64,000 nucleotides of DNA. Source: Enterococcus sp. DIV1094 (GTDB taxonomy: Bacteria; Bacillota; Bacilli; Lactobacillales; Enterococcaceae). The stretch covers positions 744,001 to 808,000 of the forward strand of contig NZ_CP147250.1 in NCBI RefSeq assembly GCF_017316305.2, in the 5' to 3' direction. This document shows positions 1 through 8,516 of this stretch, one piece after another (within the stretch, counting starts at the first letter, position 1; every line of letters begins with the position of its first letter). The translations under genes and the position numbers were made by a program. The notes under the pieces are model-generated. The model was not told where the DNA came from, did not search any database, and saw only the letters and a program-made list of their open reading frames with translations.

Positions 1-116
1 ACGGGTCTAGGATAATCCTTTTTAGTGAATTTCCTATGTGAGCCCTTCCCACCTTTCACTTCAACAAAGCCAGCATCTTTCAGTAGCTTTTCTGCTTCTC
101 TGATTGTCATGGGCAT
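1..116 (-). CDS. hicA: HicA-type toxin (mRNA interferase), 3' part outside window
   Basis: The minus-strand frame begins ATG at 116 and runs off the left edge. It reads MPMTIREAEKLLKDAG, then a GGKGSHRKF stretch. HicA is a small double-stranded-RNA-binding-like ribonuclease, and the GSH(R/x)xF segment carries its catalytic histidine. AGGAGG lies 8 nt upstream of the ATG. The HicB antitoxin would normally follow and would be beyond the window, so whether the pair is intact cannot be seen. The start is divergent from the antitoxin-Doc operon. Confidence 0.8.
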   Translation of the reverse strand, partial: MPMTIREAEKLLKDAGFVEVKGGKGSHRKFTKKDYPRP

Positions 117-165
117 TGCACATACCTCCTGACTATTATATATTAGCACGTACTGGGCGCACTGT

Positions 166-186
166 GAAGGTACACACTATACCTTC
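166..186. promoter_or_regulatory. Inverted repeat in hicA promoter region, likely operator
   Basis: GAAGGTA, 7-nt spacer, TACCTTC is a perfect 7-bp inverted repeat about 50 nt upstream of the hicA start. A TATAAT-like -10 for hicA lies at 135-140 on the minus strand, so the repeat falls just upstream of the promoter core. Antitoxins usually autoregulate by binding such sites. Binding by HicB is inference. Confidence 0.45.
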
Positions 187-347
187 AACGAAACTTCAAA
201 AATGCTCTTACATTTTTTTTAGTGACAACATCTTAATATGTAAGATAAGTCAGTTTCTATATTAGTAGCGGGCTAGTGGTTTTATTTAACCTTTCTATAC
301 AAATTAAAAATAAAGGATTCTACAAAATTGATTTCGAAAAACTGTTC

Positions 348-364
348 GTATACACTGTATATAC
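348..364. promoter_or_regulatory. Near-palindrome in promoter of antitoxin-Doc operon
   Basis: GTATACACTGTATATAC is a near-perfect palindrome ending 22 nt before the antitoxin ATG and overlapping the likely -10 region. AbrB/MazE-type antitoxins bind palindromes at their own promoters, so this is a candidate autoregulatory operator. Confidence 0.4.
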
Positions 365-386
365 AAAAAAAGAGAGGGAGATTCAT

Positions 387-620
387 ATGCCTATTAAAGA
401 AAGAAAATTTAGAGAAGTAGGAAATTCAGTGGTCTTGACTATTTCAAAAGACTTTCTTAAAGAAAATGGATTGAAACCTGGGGATACAGTTTTTTTAGAT
501 GAAGAGAAACTGAAGGCTGCAATTACAAAGAAACAGCCTATATCTGATGAAATCGATGTGGCAATAGCCCAAGCATTAATGGATTATGACACAACTTTCA
601 AAGGACTGGTGGATAAATGA
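387..620 (+). CDS. AbrB/MazE-type antitoxin of a Doc toxin
   Basis: A 77-aa protein starting MPIKERKFREVGNSVVL. The VGNSVVLTI pattern followed by LKPGD is the swapped-hairpin AbrB/MazE DNA-binding fold. The C-terminal half (EIDVAIAQALMDYDTTFKG) would be the toxin-binding tail. I chose the ATG at 387 because a purine-rich GAGAGGGAG lies 7 nt upstream; the longer reading from 276 has no ribosome-binding site. The stop overlaps the toxin start by 4 nt, so the two genes are translationally coupled as in other type II modules. Confidence 0.82.
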   Translation: MPIKERKFREVGNSVVLTISKDFLKENGLKPGDTVFLDEEKLKAAITKKQPISDEIDVAIAQALMDYDTTFKGLVDK

Positions 621-1024
621 CCGTAAAGTATCTTGAAGCTAGAGATATCATAAAAATGAATGTGATCCAGATAAAGAAATACTCTCCTAATGAACCAATT
701 GGTGTAAAAGATCCTGATGCTTTAGAAATGTGTGTTGGCCAACTACAAGTAACTGCTTTTGGTGAGGAAATTAGCGCTTCCATTTATGAGAAAGCAACGA
801 TGCTACTGTTACAATTGATTAAGAAACGTCCCTTTCATAATGCAAATAAGAGAACTGCTTTCTTAGCATTATTTGTATTCCTAAAGATTAATGGTTACGT
901 TCTAACTATTCCAGAGAAAAAAGCAATTGATTTAGTGATAAATATTGCTATTTATGATGGTGCCTTTGATCAGTTAAAAGAAGAAGTCTTGATTATGATA
1001 AAAACACATACAAAGCCAAGTTAG
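617..1024 (+). CDS. doc: Doc-family toxin (Fic-fold kinase of EF-Tu)
   Basis: A 135-aa protein with the Doc/Fic signature HNANKRTAFLA near residues 75-86, corresponding to HxFx(D/N)xNKR. Doc proteins phosphorylate EF-Tu and block translation. Length matches the Gram-positive 'death on curing' family. It overlaps the upstream AbrB-type antitoxin by 4 nt, and a terminator folds over its 3' end. All key motif residues are present, so the module looks intact. Confidence 0.85.
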   Translation: MTVKYLEARDIIKMNVIQIKKYSPNEPIGVKDPDALEMCVGQLQVTAFGEEISASIYEKATMLLLQLIKKRPFHNANKRTAFLALFVFLKINGYVLTIPEKKAIDLVINIAIYDGAFDQLKEEVLIMIKTHTKPS

Positions 1025-1045
1025 TCGACTTCGTATGTGTTTTTT
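1002..1045 (+). terminator. Rho-independent terminator of the Doc operon
   Basis: ACACATAC...GTATGTGT stem closing around the doc stop codon, followed by a run of T. Confidence 0.7.
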
Positions 1046-1069
1046 ATGATTAAATAATAATTTGCATTC

Positions 1070-1103
1070 AACTGTATAGAAAACGGTAATTTTCTATACA
1101 GTT
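1070..1103. repeat. 14-bp perfect inverted repeat
   Basis: AACTGTATAGAAAA, 6-nt loop, TTTTCTATACAGTT. There is no T-run on either side. It lies between the Doc operon terminator and the promoter of the Agr-like genes and could be an operator or a mobile-element end. Confidence 0.5.
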
Positions 1104-1147
1104 GAAAAGGTCAAATTAATTACTAAAAAAATACATTATAAGCTTTA

Positions 1148-1156
1148 TGCTATAAT
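1148..1156 (+). promoter_or_regulatory. Extended -10 promoter for the Agr-like pair
   Basis: TG at 1148-1149, one base, then TATAAT at 1151-1156, 20 nt before the kinase ATG. No convincing -35 is visible. The TGn extended -10 would allow weak sigma-A initiation. Confidence 0.4.
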
Positions 1157-1176
1157 TTTAGAAAACACATTAGAAG

Positions 1177-2458
1177 ATGTATTCTATGTTTTTGTGGCCT
1201 ATAGCCTTACAATATTTCATTTATACCATTTGTATATTACTCATTAATCATCAAATAGTACATAAATCTCTTTTTCTAATTGTTACTTGCTTAAATGCTA
1301 TCTTATTAAGTTTCTTGTACCCAATATTTGGTATTTTTTCTACACTAATAGCAATTTTTATGTTAGCTATGATATTCCATTTTTTATCTTCATCACATCG
1401 ACAATTAGTTTATGCTTTAACTTTGGGATTATTATCTTCTCTGCTAGGAGATCATCTAGCAAGTATAGGAGACTTTATAGTACTTGGTTCTTCCGTGATC
1501 GAACCCGGAGACGCCTCGCAGTACTTTCATATTGCACTTTCAGCTCTTTTGTCTTTTATCCTTGCTTATAGTTTTAGAAAAGCCCTTGATAATTGGTCTT
1601 ATGCAATTGATTACCAAATAATCGGTACAATCGGTGTATTTATTCTTTCAACTTATTATATTATATACTCGTTTTTCGGGAGGAAATCCGGAAGTACTTG
1701 CGTTAAATACTACTTTTTTTATTCTATATTTATGTATTGGTTTAATTATTTTTATTTATTATTGGAAAATTTCAAATGCAAAAATGGAAGAACAACTATT
1801 GGAGCAACGTATCCAGCTACAACAAGATTATATAAGAGATATTGAGAAAAATTATCAAGAACTTAGAGAATTCAAGCATGACTATCAGAATCTATTATTT
1901 TCGATGAATAGTTATATTAGTGAAGGGGATCTGGAAGGGCTAAAAAATTATTACGATCAAAATATATTACCTACACGTGAGATAATGAATCTTTCCCCAG
2001 CAAATCTTAGTTTATTAGATAAAATAAATGTACCAGAAATAAGAAGTGTATTGTCATTAAAATTAATGATGGCAATAGAGAAAGGTATCTCTCTACAGAT
2101 AACCATACCTGAAGAAGTCAAAATTGATTCCAAGCATACGGTTAATTTAGTTCGTATACTTGGTATTGTCTTAGATAACGCAACAGAAGGCGCTGCTGTG
2201 ACAAAAAAGAAAAAAATTGAATTGTTAATTTTAAAGAAGAAAAATTCGTTAGTTATTCGAGTAGTTAATACAACTATCAATACACTCCCACTTAACCAAT
2301 TAAAACAAAAGGGTTTTTCTACAAAGAGCAATCCTAAAAATGAAGGCCTAGGTCTACATATTCTGGATGAGTTGGCAAAAACGAACCCTTATCTATTGAT
2401 TGAAACTTCAATTGAAAATCAGCGTTTTTCTCAAACAATTTATATACAAACACATTAA
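1177..2458 (+). pseudogene. Agr/Fsr-like sensor histidine kinase, frameshifted
   Basis: Residues 1 to about 166 (frame of 1177) form a multi-pass membrane domain. The rest, in the +1 frame through 2458, is a cytoplasmic kinase with the phospho-acceptor region FKHDYQNLL and a GHKL ATPase with DNATEGA and EGLGLHI. Dropping one T from the T5 run at 1672-1676 joins the halves into a 426-codon reading frame, the normal AgrC size. This class senses secreted peptides, but no agrB or agrD lies nearby. The break may be a real mutation or a homopolymer sequencing error. The cognate regulator follows after 13 nt. Confidence 0.8.
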
Positions 2459-2471
2459 AAGGAGCTTTTTA

Positions 2472-3200
2472 ATGATTCCAATATATATATGTGAAGATGA
2501 TCCGAAACAACTGGAGATGATAACTACTGTCATAAAGAATCGAATCATAATCGAAAACTTAGGCTGCTATATCCATTTCGTCACTTCAAATTCCCAAGAT
2601 TTACTCACAAGTGTTCAAATAAATACATCTCCTTTCGGTATTTATTTTTTAGATATCGAATTAAAAGACAGTGAATTGGATGGGATCGAACTCGGTAAAA
2701 AAATTCGTGATCTTGATCCATCTGGTAAAATAATTTATGTCACTTCTTATACTGATCTTTCGTTGATTATTTTAAAAAATAATATTGAACCCACTGATTA
2801 TATTATCAAGAAAGATAGTTTACATTTAAAAGATAATATCGAACATATTTTAAGCAAGCTATTTAAAGATCTTCAAATAGCTCCTTTAGAAAAAGAGATG
2901 TTTAAAATCGAATTCAACGATGAAATCAAATTTTTACCTGTTAAAGATATCCAATACTTTTCTACTTCTCCTGGTGTACCTCATAAATTAGAGGTACATC
3001 TCCCTTATAGTCAATTACAGTTCTATGGCAACATAAAAGAGATTGAAGATAGAAACCATCACTTTATTCGTTGCCATAAATCATTTGTAGTAAATACCCA
3101 GAATATTCAACTGATTAATAAAAAGATACGGGAAGTCACTTTAGAAAACGGGGACATTATTCCAGTATCCATTCGTGGTCTGAAAAAACTAATTACTTGA
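2472..3200 (+). CDS. AgrA/FsrA-like response regulator with LytTR DNA-binding domain
   Basis: 242 aa. The receiver domain begins MIPIYICEDDP with the phospho-acceptor in FLDIELKD, a TSYTD switch motif and a KKDSL lysine. From about residue 145 a LytTR domain follows (FLPVKDIQYF, FIRCHKSFVVN, VSIRGLKKL). ATG 2472 has GGAGC 8 nt upstream. It lies directly after the frameshifted kinase. LytTR regulators bind direct repeats of about 9 bp; I did not find convincing ones here. A degraded paralogue lies at 29345-29937. Confidence 0.88.
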   Translation: MIPIYICEDDPKQLEMITTVIKNRIIIENLGCYIHFVTSNSQDLLTSVQINTSPFGIYFLDIELKDSELDGIELGKKIRDLDPSGKIIYVTSYTDLSLIILKNNIEPTDYIIKKDSLHLKDNIEHILSKLFKDLQIAPLEKEMFKIEFNDEIKFLPVKDIQYFSTSPGVPHKLEVHLPYSQLQFYGNIKEIEDRNHHFIRCHKSFVVNTQNIQLINKKIREVTLENGDIIPVSIRGLKKLIT

Positions 3201-3247
3201 AAATTAAATTTAATTGGCTATTTATATAAAATACCACACAAACTGAA

Positions 3248-3840
3248 GTGCTCACTCAGTCTGTGTCTACTGGATTACAAAATTTAGATTTACAAGAAGA
3301 TAGTTTAAAAAAATTTGGTTGTGAGAAAATTTTTACCGATCATATGACTGGAGCAAAAAGTAATGGACCAGGATTAGAAATGGCCATCGATTTTGTTCGT
3401 TCTGGAGATACTCTCGTAGTTTGGCGTTTAGATCGTCTAGGAAGAAATTATGACGAAATCATTAACTCAGTCAATTACCTCAAAAAGAAAAATGTGCAAC
3501 TAACCATCACTAGTTTACCAATCATGACGGAAGCAATCGAAAATCCTCTCCTGGATAAATTCATCAAAGGCTTAATCATTCAGATCTTGGCCATGATTGC
3601 CGAGCAGGAACGTACAGAATCTAAACGACGCCAGGAACAAGGGATTAAGATTGCTAAGGCAAACGGCGTCTAAAAGGACGTCCTAAATTATACAGTGTAA
3701 CCACAAAAGATCCTCAACGTCGCCTTGTTTATAAAAGCATCGTTCAGGATCTTGAGAATGGAGTCGCTATTTCAAAGATTGCAAAGGATCACAATGTTAC
3801 GAGATAAACTGTGTACCGAATAAAAAGGGAAATATCGTAA
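3248..3840 (+). pseudogene. Serine recombinase (resolvase) remnant
   Basis: The frame lacks the start and catalytic N-terminus (the usual YARVST motif is reduced to QSVSTGLQN) but keeps [10 protein letters not shown] and [18 protein letters not shown] one-base deletion near 3672 ends that frame. The next frame restores GRPKLY and an HTH (ISKIAKDHNVTR) that is cut again by TAA at 3805. At least three lesions, so it is dead. A similar dead resolvase lies at 39734-40339. These resemble plasmid or transposon resolvases. Confidence 0.85.
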
Positions 3841-3858
3841 AGTAATTCTCTGAGTTTT

Positions 3859-3886
3859 TTGTACCAGCGTTTTTTCATGGTATAAT
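3859..3886 (+). promoter_or_regulatory. Promoter of the Fst toxin mRNA (RNA I)
   Basis: TTGTAC at 3859, 16-nt spacer, TATAAT at 3881-3886 with an extended TGn. The leader after it carries a short GCCCC/GGGGG hairpin that would fold in the Shine-Dalgarno sequence ahead of the GTG start, as in the Fst leader of pAD1. Confidence 0.65.
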
Positions 3887-3924
3887 CTTTTTTTGCAACT
3901 TGCCCCTGATTGGGGGTGTTTTTC

Positions 3925-4020
3925 GTGAAAGAGCTTATCTCATTGGTTATCGCACCAATTTTTGTTGGGCTGGTCATTGAACTAGTTTCTCACTTGTTAG
4001 ACGAGAAAGACGATAACTAA
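3925..4020 (+). CDS. fst: Fst/Ldr-family type I toxin
   Basis: A 31-aa membrane peptide starting GTG, with a hydrophobic core LISLVIAPIFVGLVIEL and a charged tail ending DEKDDN. The APIFVGLV core and acidic tail match the Fst toxin of the enterococcal par locus closely. In that family the peptide inserts into the membrane and blocks division of cells that lose the antisense RNA. A GGGGG element partly hidden in a hairpin serves as ribosome-binding site. The antisense RNA gene is present downstream, so the module appears complete. Confidence 0.88.
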   Translation: MKELISLVIAPIFVGLVIELVSHLLDEKDDN

Positions 4021-4067
4021 GCAAGTTGTCTCTAACCCACATGTTCGGAGTCGCAACGAACATAAAG

Positions 4068-4100
4068 AAAGCCAACCCTACTCGCAATAGGGTTGGCTTT
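4068..4100. terminator. Bidirectional terminator shared by RNA I and RNA II
   Basis: AAAGCCAACCCTA, 7-nt loop, TAGGGTTGGCTTT: a perfect 13-bp stem with T on both exits. Toxin mRNA and antisense RNA converge here. Confidence 0.85.
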
Positions 4101-4133
4101 TGTGCTATTCGTATATAGCTTATCTCATTTCGC
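4068..4133 (-). ncRNA. Par-type antitoxin RNA (RNA II)
   Basis: A minus-strand promoter TTGAGC (4163-4168), 17 nt, TATAAT (4140-4145) predicts a transcript from about 4133 to the shared terminator, near 66 nt, the size known for pAD1 RNA II. The 13-mer AGCTTATCTCATT occurs both in the toxin start region (3932-3944) and here (4117-4129). The RNA can therefore pair with the toxin translation-initiation site as well as at the terminator. Confidence 0.82.
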
Positions 4134-4224
4134 ACTCATATTATAGCATCAATAAATCAATGGCTCAACTTAAATGACCTCATATAATTAGTAATGTATG
4201 CTCAATTTGTCTTTTGATTATCCA

Positions 4225-4252
4225 GGTATACCCTGTTGGGCTTTTTACATAT
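4225..4252 (+). repeat. 28-nt repeat, copy 1 (inverted relative to 40429-40456)
   Basis: A 28-nt stretch containing GGTATACCCTGTTGGGC recurs in opposite orientation at 40429-40456 with one mismatch. Both copies lie near a dead serine recombinase and Fst-type RNA sequences. It resembles half of a par-type terminator stem. Confidence 0.6.
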
Positions 4253-4450
4253 GTTTGTGGCATAGGTATCTTTTTATAAATATTTCTAGTTTATCTGAAA
4301 ATCTGTTAATAATGTATTTGTACTTTTTAATCTCACATCAATTGCATTTTTTGCTAATGAATAGTTTTTTTCATCCAAACCAGAAAATATCATTTTCTGC
4401 ACACTCTAACTTTTAAAGTATTGATTATTTGTTAAGTCTTCGATATGCTT

Positions 4451-5473
4451 TTATTCAATAACTTTGATAGTAATAGGATTTGAATCCACATTACCAAGTG
4501 CTCCTTTGAATGTATATTTTATATTACTATATATTCCAGGTTTGCTAGTATCAATATTCAAGTTATTCGATGTTATTCTCCCGTCTTCCCAAGGAACTGA
4601 ATTTCCATGTTCATCTAAACAAGAAACAAACGGTAATCTTCTTTCCCATTTATCTCCTACATGTAAAGTAACGTCTTTTAAAGTGATTTTTGCTGTATTT
4701 TTTTCAGAAATACTTTCAGCAATCATTCCAGGATCACCAATGCGAGTTACATCATTTAAGAATGGCATTCCCCAGTTATAAGCATGATCAGAACCATTAA
4801 ATTCTTGCTCAAAAACTACTTGTTCATCTGTTACCGCATTCCAAACATTCCCTGCAAACCATGAACAATTATTAATTGGAGTGTAAACACCGCTGGCCTC
4901 ATTAATAGGTAATCCCATAGCTGTTGCAACCATATTGCTTTGTGCAATTAAATTTGGTATTACATTTTTCTCTAAATTTACTTGAACTTCTTCTGAATTT
5001 TTAAGGGGAACTGTAAGAGCTACATTAAATTTTCTATCAGGTCTATCATTTTGATCCCCTGCAGTACCATTTTTTACAAACCCATACTTATCATGAAAAC
5101 CGTAAGAAGTATAATCACCAGGTTTATCACTATTAAATATAATAACCCAAGCATGTCCTAAGCTACCGCTTCCAAAATAAGAAGTTAACTCTTCAAATAC
5201 TGCTTGTGCTCGCTGATCCTGCTCTTCAATTGGAAATTGTTCGGCTGCATCATCTGCACGTTGTATGATTTCATTTAAATTTGTTCGTTCTGGTGTTCTA
5301 TTTGTACGAATACTAATTTGTGGATAGCTGATGCTAGGATCACCTGTAGGAGCTGATTTGTTAGCATCAATTCCTCTAACTTCTGCGTATACATTTAGTG
5401 AGGGAACACTTAACAAACCAATCGTTGTTAAAAGTAACAAGCCTAATACTATTATCCATTTCCATTGTTTCAT
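4451..5473 (-). CDS. Secreted protein with possible permuted papain-like fold plus Ig-like domain
   Basis: 340 aa starting MKQWKW (AGGAGG 8 nt upstream), with a signal peptide ending near LNVYAE. The middle has SLGHAWVII around residue 110 and INNCSWFAGNVWN around 220. A histidine strand followed by a conserved cysteine helix is the order seen in circularly permuted NlpC/P60-like enzymes, so hydrolase or transferase activity is possible; this is inference. Residues about 265-340 look like a bacterial Ig-like domain (VDTSKPGIY). No cell-wall anchor is visible. It is monocistronic, convergent with nothing nearby. Confidence 0.6.
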   Translation of the reverse strand: MKQWKWIIVLGLLLLTTIGLLSVPSLNVYAEVRGIDANKSAPTGDPSISYPQISIRTNRTPERTNLNEIIQRADDAAEQFPIEEQDQRAQAVFEELTSYFGSGSLGHAWVIIFNSDKPGDYTSYGFHDKYGFVKNGTAGDQNDRPDRKFNVALTVPLKNSEEVQVNLEKNVIPNLIAQSNMVATAMGLPINEASGVYTPINNCSWFAGNVWNAVTDEQVVFEQEFNGSDHAYNWGMPFLNDVTRIGDPGMIAESISEKNTAKITLKDVTLHVGDKWERRLPFVSCLDEHGNSVPWEDGRITSNNLNIDTSKPGIYSNIKYTFKGALGNVDSNPITIKVIE

Positions 5474-5687
5474 AAAAAAACCTCCTATAAAATAAATATT
5501 TTTCCCCTCATTCATAATGACTAATTATAATAAACTGTAAGCGATTACTCAAATTTTATCTAAAGCATAAAATAAATTTGACTTTAACCGTACAGATTGG
5601 CATCATACAATATGAATTCCCGATTAAATTTGTTATTTTTGTCATTTATAGACGAAAAATTTTGCTATTTAAATACAAAAATGACAC

Positions 5688-5922
5688 TCAACACAGCTGT
5701 TCTTTAGCTGTGCAGTCATTGATTGTCGTGTAGTTTCTGACATCGTTATTTTGATCAGTGACTCTTATTCCATTTGCATATTGATAGGTTCATGGGCGAA
5801 GCACGTCCATCTAAAATAGTTACGCCTATCGCTTGAACCTCTTTGACAATTTCTGGAGAATCTAACCACCCCGTTTCAGCAGTTAAATGTAAAATTCTAT
5901 AATAGTTGCTCTTATTTTTCAT
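5688..5922 (-). pseudogene. Degraded unrecognised ORF
   Basis: A short frame starts ATG at 5922 with GGAGG upstream and reads MKNKSNYYRILHL for 55 codons to 5755. A shift of frame near 5775 continues as GIRVTDQNNDVRNYTTIND to a stop at 5688. The continuity suggests a frameshifted fragment of one gene. I do not recognise it. The rest of 5474-6200 shows only a short CACAGCTG hairpin near 5691-5715. Confidence 0.35.
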
Positions 5923-6203
5923 TCAGAGTGATTACCTCCAAAATTTTTTCATCTATTAATAAGTGATCAAATTAATTTTGTCGACAAGTATACGTTCCGA
6001 TATGAAGATGGGCTATCCAATGGGGAATTACGCCCATTAAATATAGAGGATTTCTAGTAATGTTCGTCTTTTGTACACTACCGCACTATTTCGTTTCTAT
6101 GTTCCATGTACCCCTATAAGCATTAATAATGTTAGTCATCTCTTTTTAGAGAATGAATTGAGAAGCCAATAATATAGTATTGAGTATATTCACTTAATAT
6201 AAA

Positions 6204-6244
6204 ACTCCCTGACAAATTAATCTTCGGTTAACTTATCAGGGAGT
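6204..6244 (-). terminator. Terminator downstream of the 11.3-6.4 kb surface operon
   Basis: ACTCCCTGA...TCAGGGAGT with an extended AATTAA/TTAA stem and a TTCG-like loop, about 140 nt past the WxL gene stop. Confidence 0.6.
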
Positions 6245-6384
6245 GCTTAGAATAAATCTGTTAAATCACTATCTATAAAAGCCCATCGTATATTCACTTT
6301 CTAATCATCTATATCATAGGCTATTGTCCCAGGTAGTTATAACGATGCAGCTTCACACACGAGTCCGGAAGTCCAGCAAAGCTT

Positions 6385-7086
6385 CTAAATACTATCTATC
6401 AATGTCCATGTCAACTTCGCTTTATAAGAACCTAAATACTGTGAAAGTGGAGCTTTCAAATGAATTTGTTCAGGATGCCAAATCTCTGCCCAATGCCCCA
6501 TTCCTTGGTTGGCAGCTGCCATTAGTAGAATTTTTCCATCTATTTGATCCTCTGCGTCTAAAGTACATGAAAAAGGGATTGGGGTAACCGATCCAGTAGG
6601 TTTCAATCCTTCAGTAGTGGCTATTTGGCCCACAGGCAAAGTGAGTCGTGCTCCTTTTAATCTATTGGAGTCACCTGGATCTGTCGAATGAAAACCAGAC
6701 AAATCGACCATCAAATCCCAACCACTCCCGGTCCCTCTTGTATCAAGCGTTTCAATCGAATAGTTTACAGGAACGGTTTGTCCGTTATTCGCGGAAACTC
6801 TGTTAATCGGACGTACATCAATATCTTTTCCCGTCAATTTTATCTCGCCAAAATCAAAATGAGAGGCATAAATAAACCCAAGCTGTCCTTTATAATGGGT
6901 AATATCGTTTGGATCGAAAGGACGGACAATCGGAGAATCATTGATTGCATTGATATCGCCGGCTTTGACATTCGCTTCCGTATTCGTTTGGGCAGATTGT
7001 TGATCTGCTGCATGGATGTTTTCTGTCCTTATCAATGGGCCGATCAATAAGACAACCATAAACAAAAAATTTTTCACTTGTTTCAT
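6385..7086 (-). CDS. WxL-domain surface protein
   Basis: 233 aa, signal peptide to about residue 27. The WxL domain spans most of the rest: LGFIYASHFDFGEI, the first WxL in GSGWDLMVDL and the second in LTWTLIDSI at the C-terminus. WxL domains bind peptidoglycan non-covalently in low-GC Gram-positives and usually partner a DUF916 protein. It is the last gene of a four-gene run starting at 11323, and its architecture is close to the WxL protein at 20195-20908. AGG-rich ribosome-binding site upstream. Confidence 0.9.
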   Translation of the reverse strand: MKQVKNFLFMVVLLIGPLIRTENIHAADQQSAQTNTEANVKAGDINAINDSPIVRPFDPNDITHYKGQLGFIYASHFDFGEIKLTGKDIDVRPINRVSANNGQTVPVNYSIETLDTRGTGSGWDLMVDLSGFHSTDPGDSNRLKGARLTLPVGQIATTEGLKPTGSVTPIPFSCTLDAEDQIDGKILLMAAANQGMGHWAEIWHPEQIHLKAPLSQYLGSYKAKLTWTLIDSI

Positions 7087-7145
7087 TAATCTTTCGCCTC
7101 CCTATTGGTGATAGTCAGCTTTCTCTTTTTAAGTCAATAAAGAAT

Positions 7146-8471
7146 TTAGTTGATTACTAAGGAAGATTCACGACTAGTTAAACTATTCTTTACTTGGCTA
7201 ACATAAACTGTCGCACCTTTGACTACTAGCTCTGATGGCACTATCACTTGGTAATTTCCAGCTGCATCTGCATCATTCGTAAAAGTACCTTGTCCATTTG
7301 AGAAGTGAACTGTTATATACCCGTATGGATCAGCTACACCACTAATAGTAGTTGCACCTGATTGCACACTGTAAATCGAGGGATCTCTCGGATAAACGAG
7401 TGTGTCCACTTCAGCTGTATTTCCAGTTAAAGGATCCGTTGCTTTGACATGTACTTTTGTATTGGCTTCATAGCTTTGTGCTAGTGGAATGCCATAATGT
7501 CCTAGTAGATCCGTAGAACCACTATACGCACGATCGCCCATTTGTAAATCGATCAATGTGCCAATGGGGGCCCAGCCAGAGACGGAGGTGTCCATACTAG
7601 TGACATAATCGACCCCTAACTCCAATTCCCCTTGAATCACGTTTGTATAGAGTGTTGGACTTCTTCGATTTTGATCATCGGATGTATGCACTTCAATCTC
7701 GCTTCCTACGTGATACGTGTGATCTAGTTGAATGGTGAATGCTCCAGATTTATCCGTTCTTTTCTCGTAATTGTCACCTCGGATCATTAGGTGGACAATT
7801 ACATCTGGATCTGCTTTTCCTGTGATTTTTATATCTTTATCTGTGACTGGATCAATCTCTGGCATGCTTAACTCCATTTGTTCATTGGCCAAAATATAAA
7901 CTGTCACAGGTTGACTCTCACGTCCATCAACTTCACTTACAATAGTCACAGATGTACCTACCGGATAATGAGCAATCGGTATACTGAATATTCCTAACCC
8001 GTCTGCATTTTTTTGATAGTAGGTTCCATTAATATTTACTTTGACTAAAGCAAATGGCGTAGTTGTTCCAGTCACTACTTGATCTTGTTCATGGATTGGA
8101 TCCACATTAGGAGGTGCTGGCAGCTCGGATTGCCCCTTCTCTACATAAACATAAATTGGCGGACTAGTATTGCCATGATCACTTTGATAAACCTTGATTT
8201 TGGTACCTGCCTCATGTACGGTTTTCAAATCAATCTGAAAATTACCTTCACGATCCGCATAATTCCATGACACAGCTGTATCAATCACAGCTACAGCTAA
8301 AGCATACGGTCTACCATGTCCTATAAGATAACGATCTTGATCGGTTATCTTATTTACGGTTGGTGGTTCCGTTGTTCCAAACGTCTCCGAACGAACTGTC
8401 ATACTTGGTGATAAAACTGCGTAAGTCACAATCATCCATCCTAAAAAGATAACCATAAAGCGTTTTTTCAT
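7146..8471 (-). CDS. Secreted protein of five bacterial Ig-like repeats
   Basis: About 441 aa. I start at MKKRFMV (GAGGAG 7 nt upstream); a signal or anchor helix occupies residues 5-25. Five repeats of about 80 residues follow, each with the pattern P-x-V-x-x-I-x-D-x-D, (I/V)xG, G-x-F-x-(I/V) and a closing strand, typical of bacterial Ig-like modules in adhesins. There is no LPxTG or WxL motif, so it probably stays on the surface by binding a neighbour. It is closely related in repeat type to the next gene upstream and sits in the same operon. Confidence 0.75.
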   Translation of the reverse strand: MKKRFMVIFLGWMIVTYAVLSPSMTVRSETFGTTEPPTVNKITDQDRYLIGHGRPYALAVAVIDTAVSWNYADREGNFQIDLKTVHEAGTKIKVYQSDHGNTSPPIYVYVEKGQSELPAPPNVDPIHEQDQVVTGTTTPFALVKVNINGTYYQKNADGLGIFSIPIAHYPVGTSVTIVSEVDGRESQPVTVYILANEQMELSMPEIDPVTDKDIKITGKADPDVIVHLMIRGDNYEKRTDKSGAFTIQLDHTYHVGSEIEVHTSDDQNRRSPTLYTNVIQGELELGVDYVTSMDTSVSGWAPIGTLIDLQMGDRAYSGSTDLLGHYGIPLAQSYEANTKVHVKATDPLTGNTAEVDTLVYPRDPSIYSVQSGATTISGVADPYGYITVHFSNGQGTFTNDADAAGNYQVIVPSELVVKGATVYVSQVKNSLTSRESSLVIN

Positions 8472-8516
8472 CATTAAACTCCTCAACTCTTCTAAGTTCA
8501 CTTGATTTATATAGAT

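Noticed and set aside
4198..4416. 72-codon plus-strand ORF
   Set aside because: No ribosome-binding site, erratic composition, and it overlaps par-type relic sequence; treated as chance.
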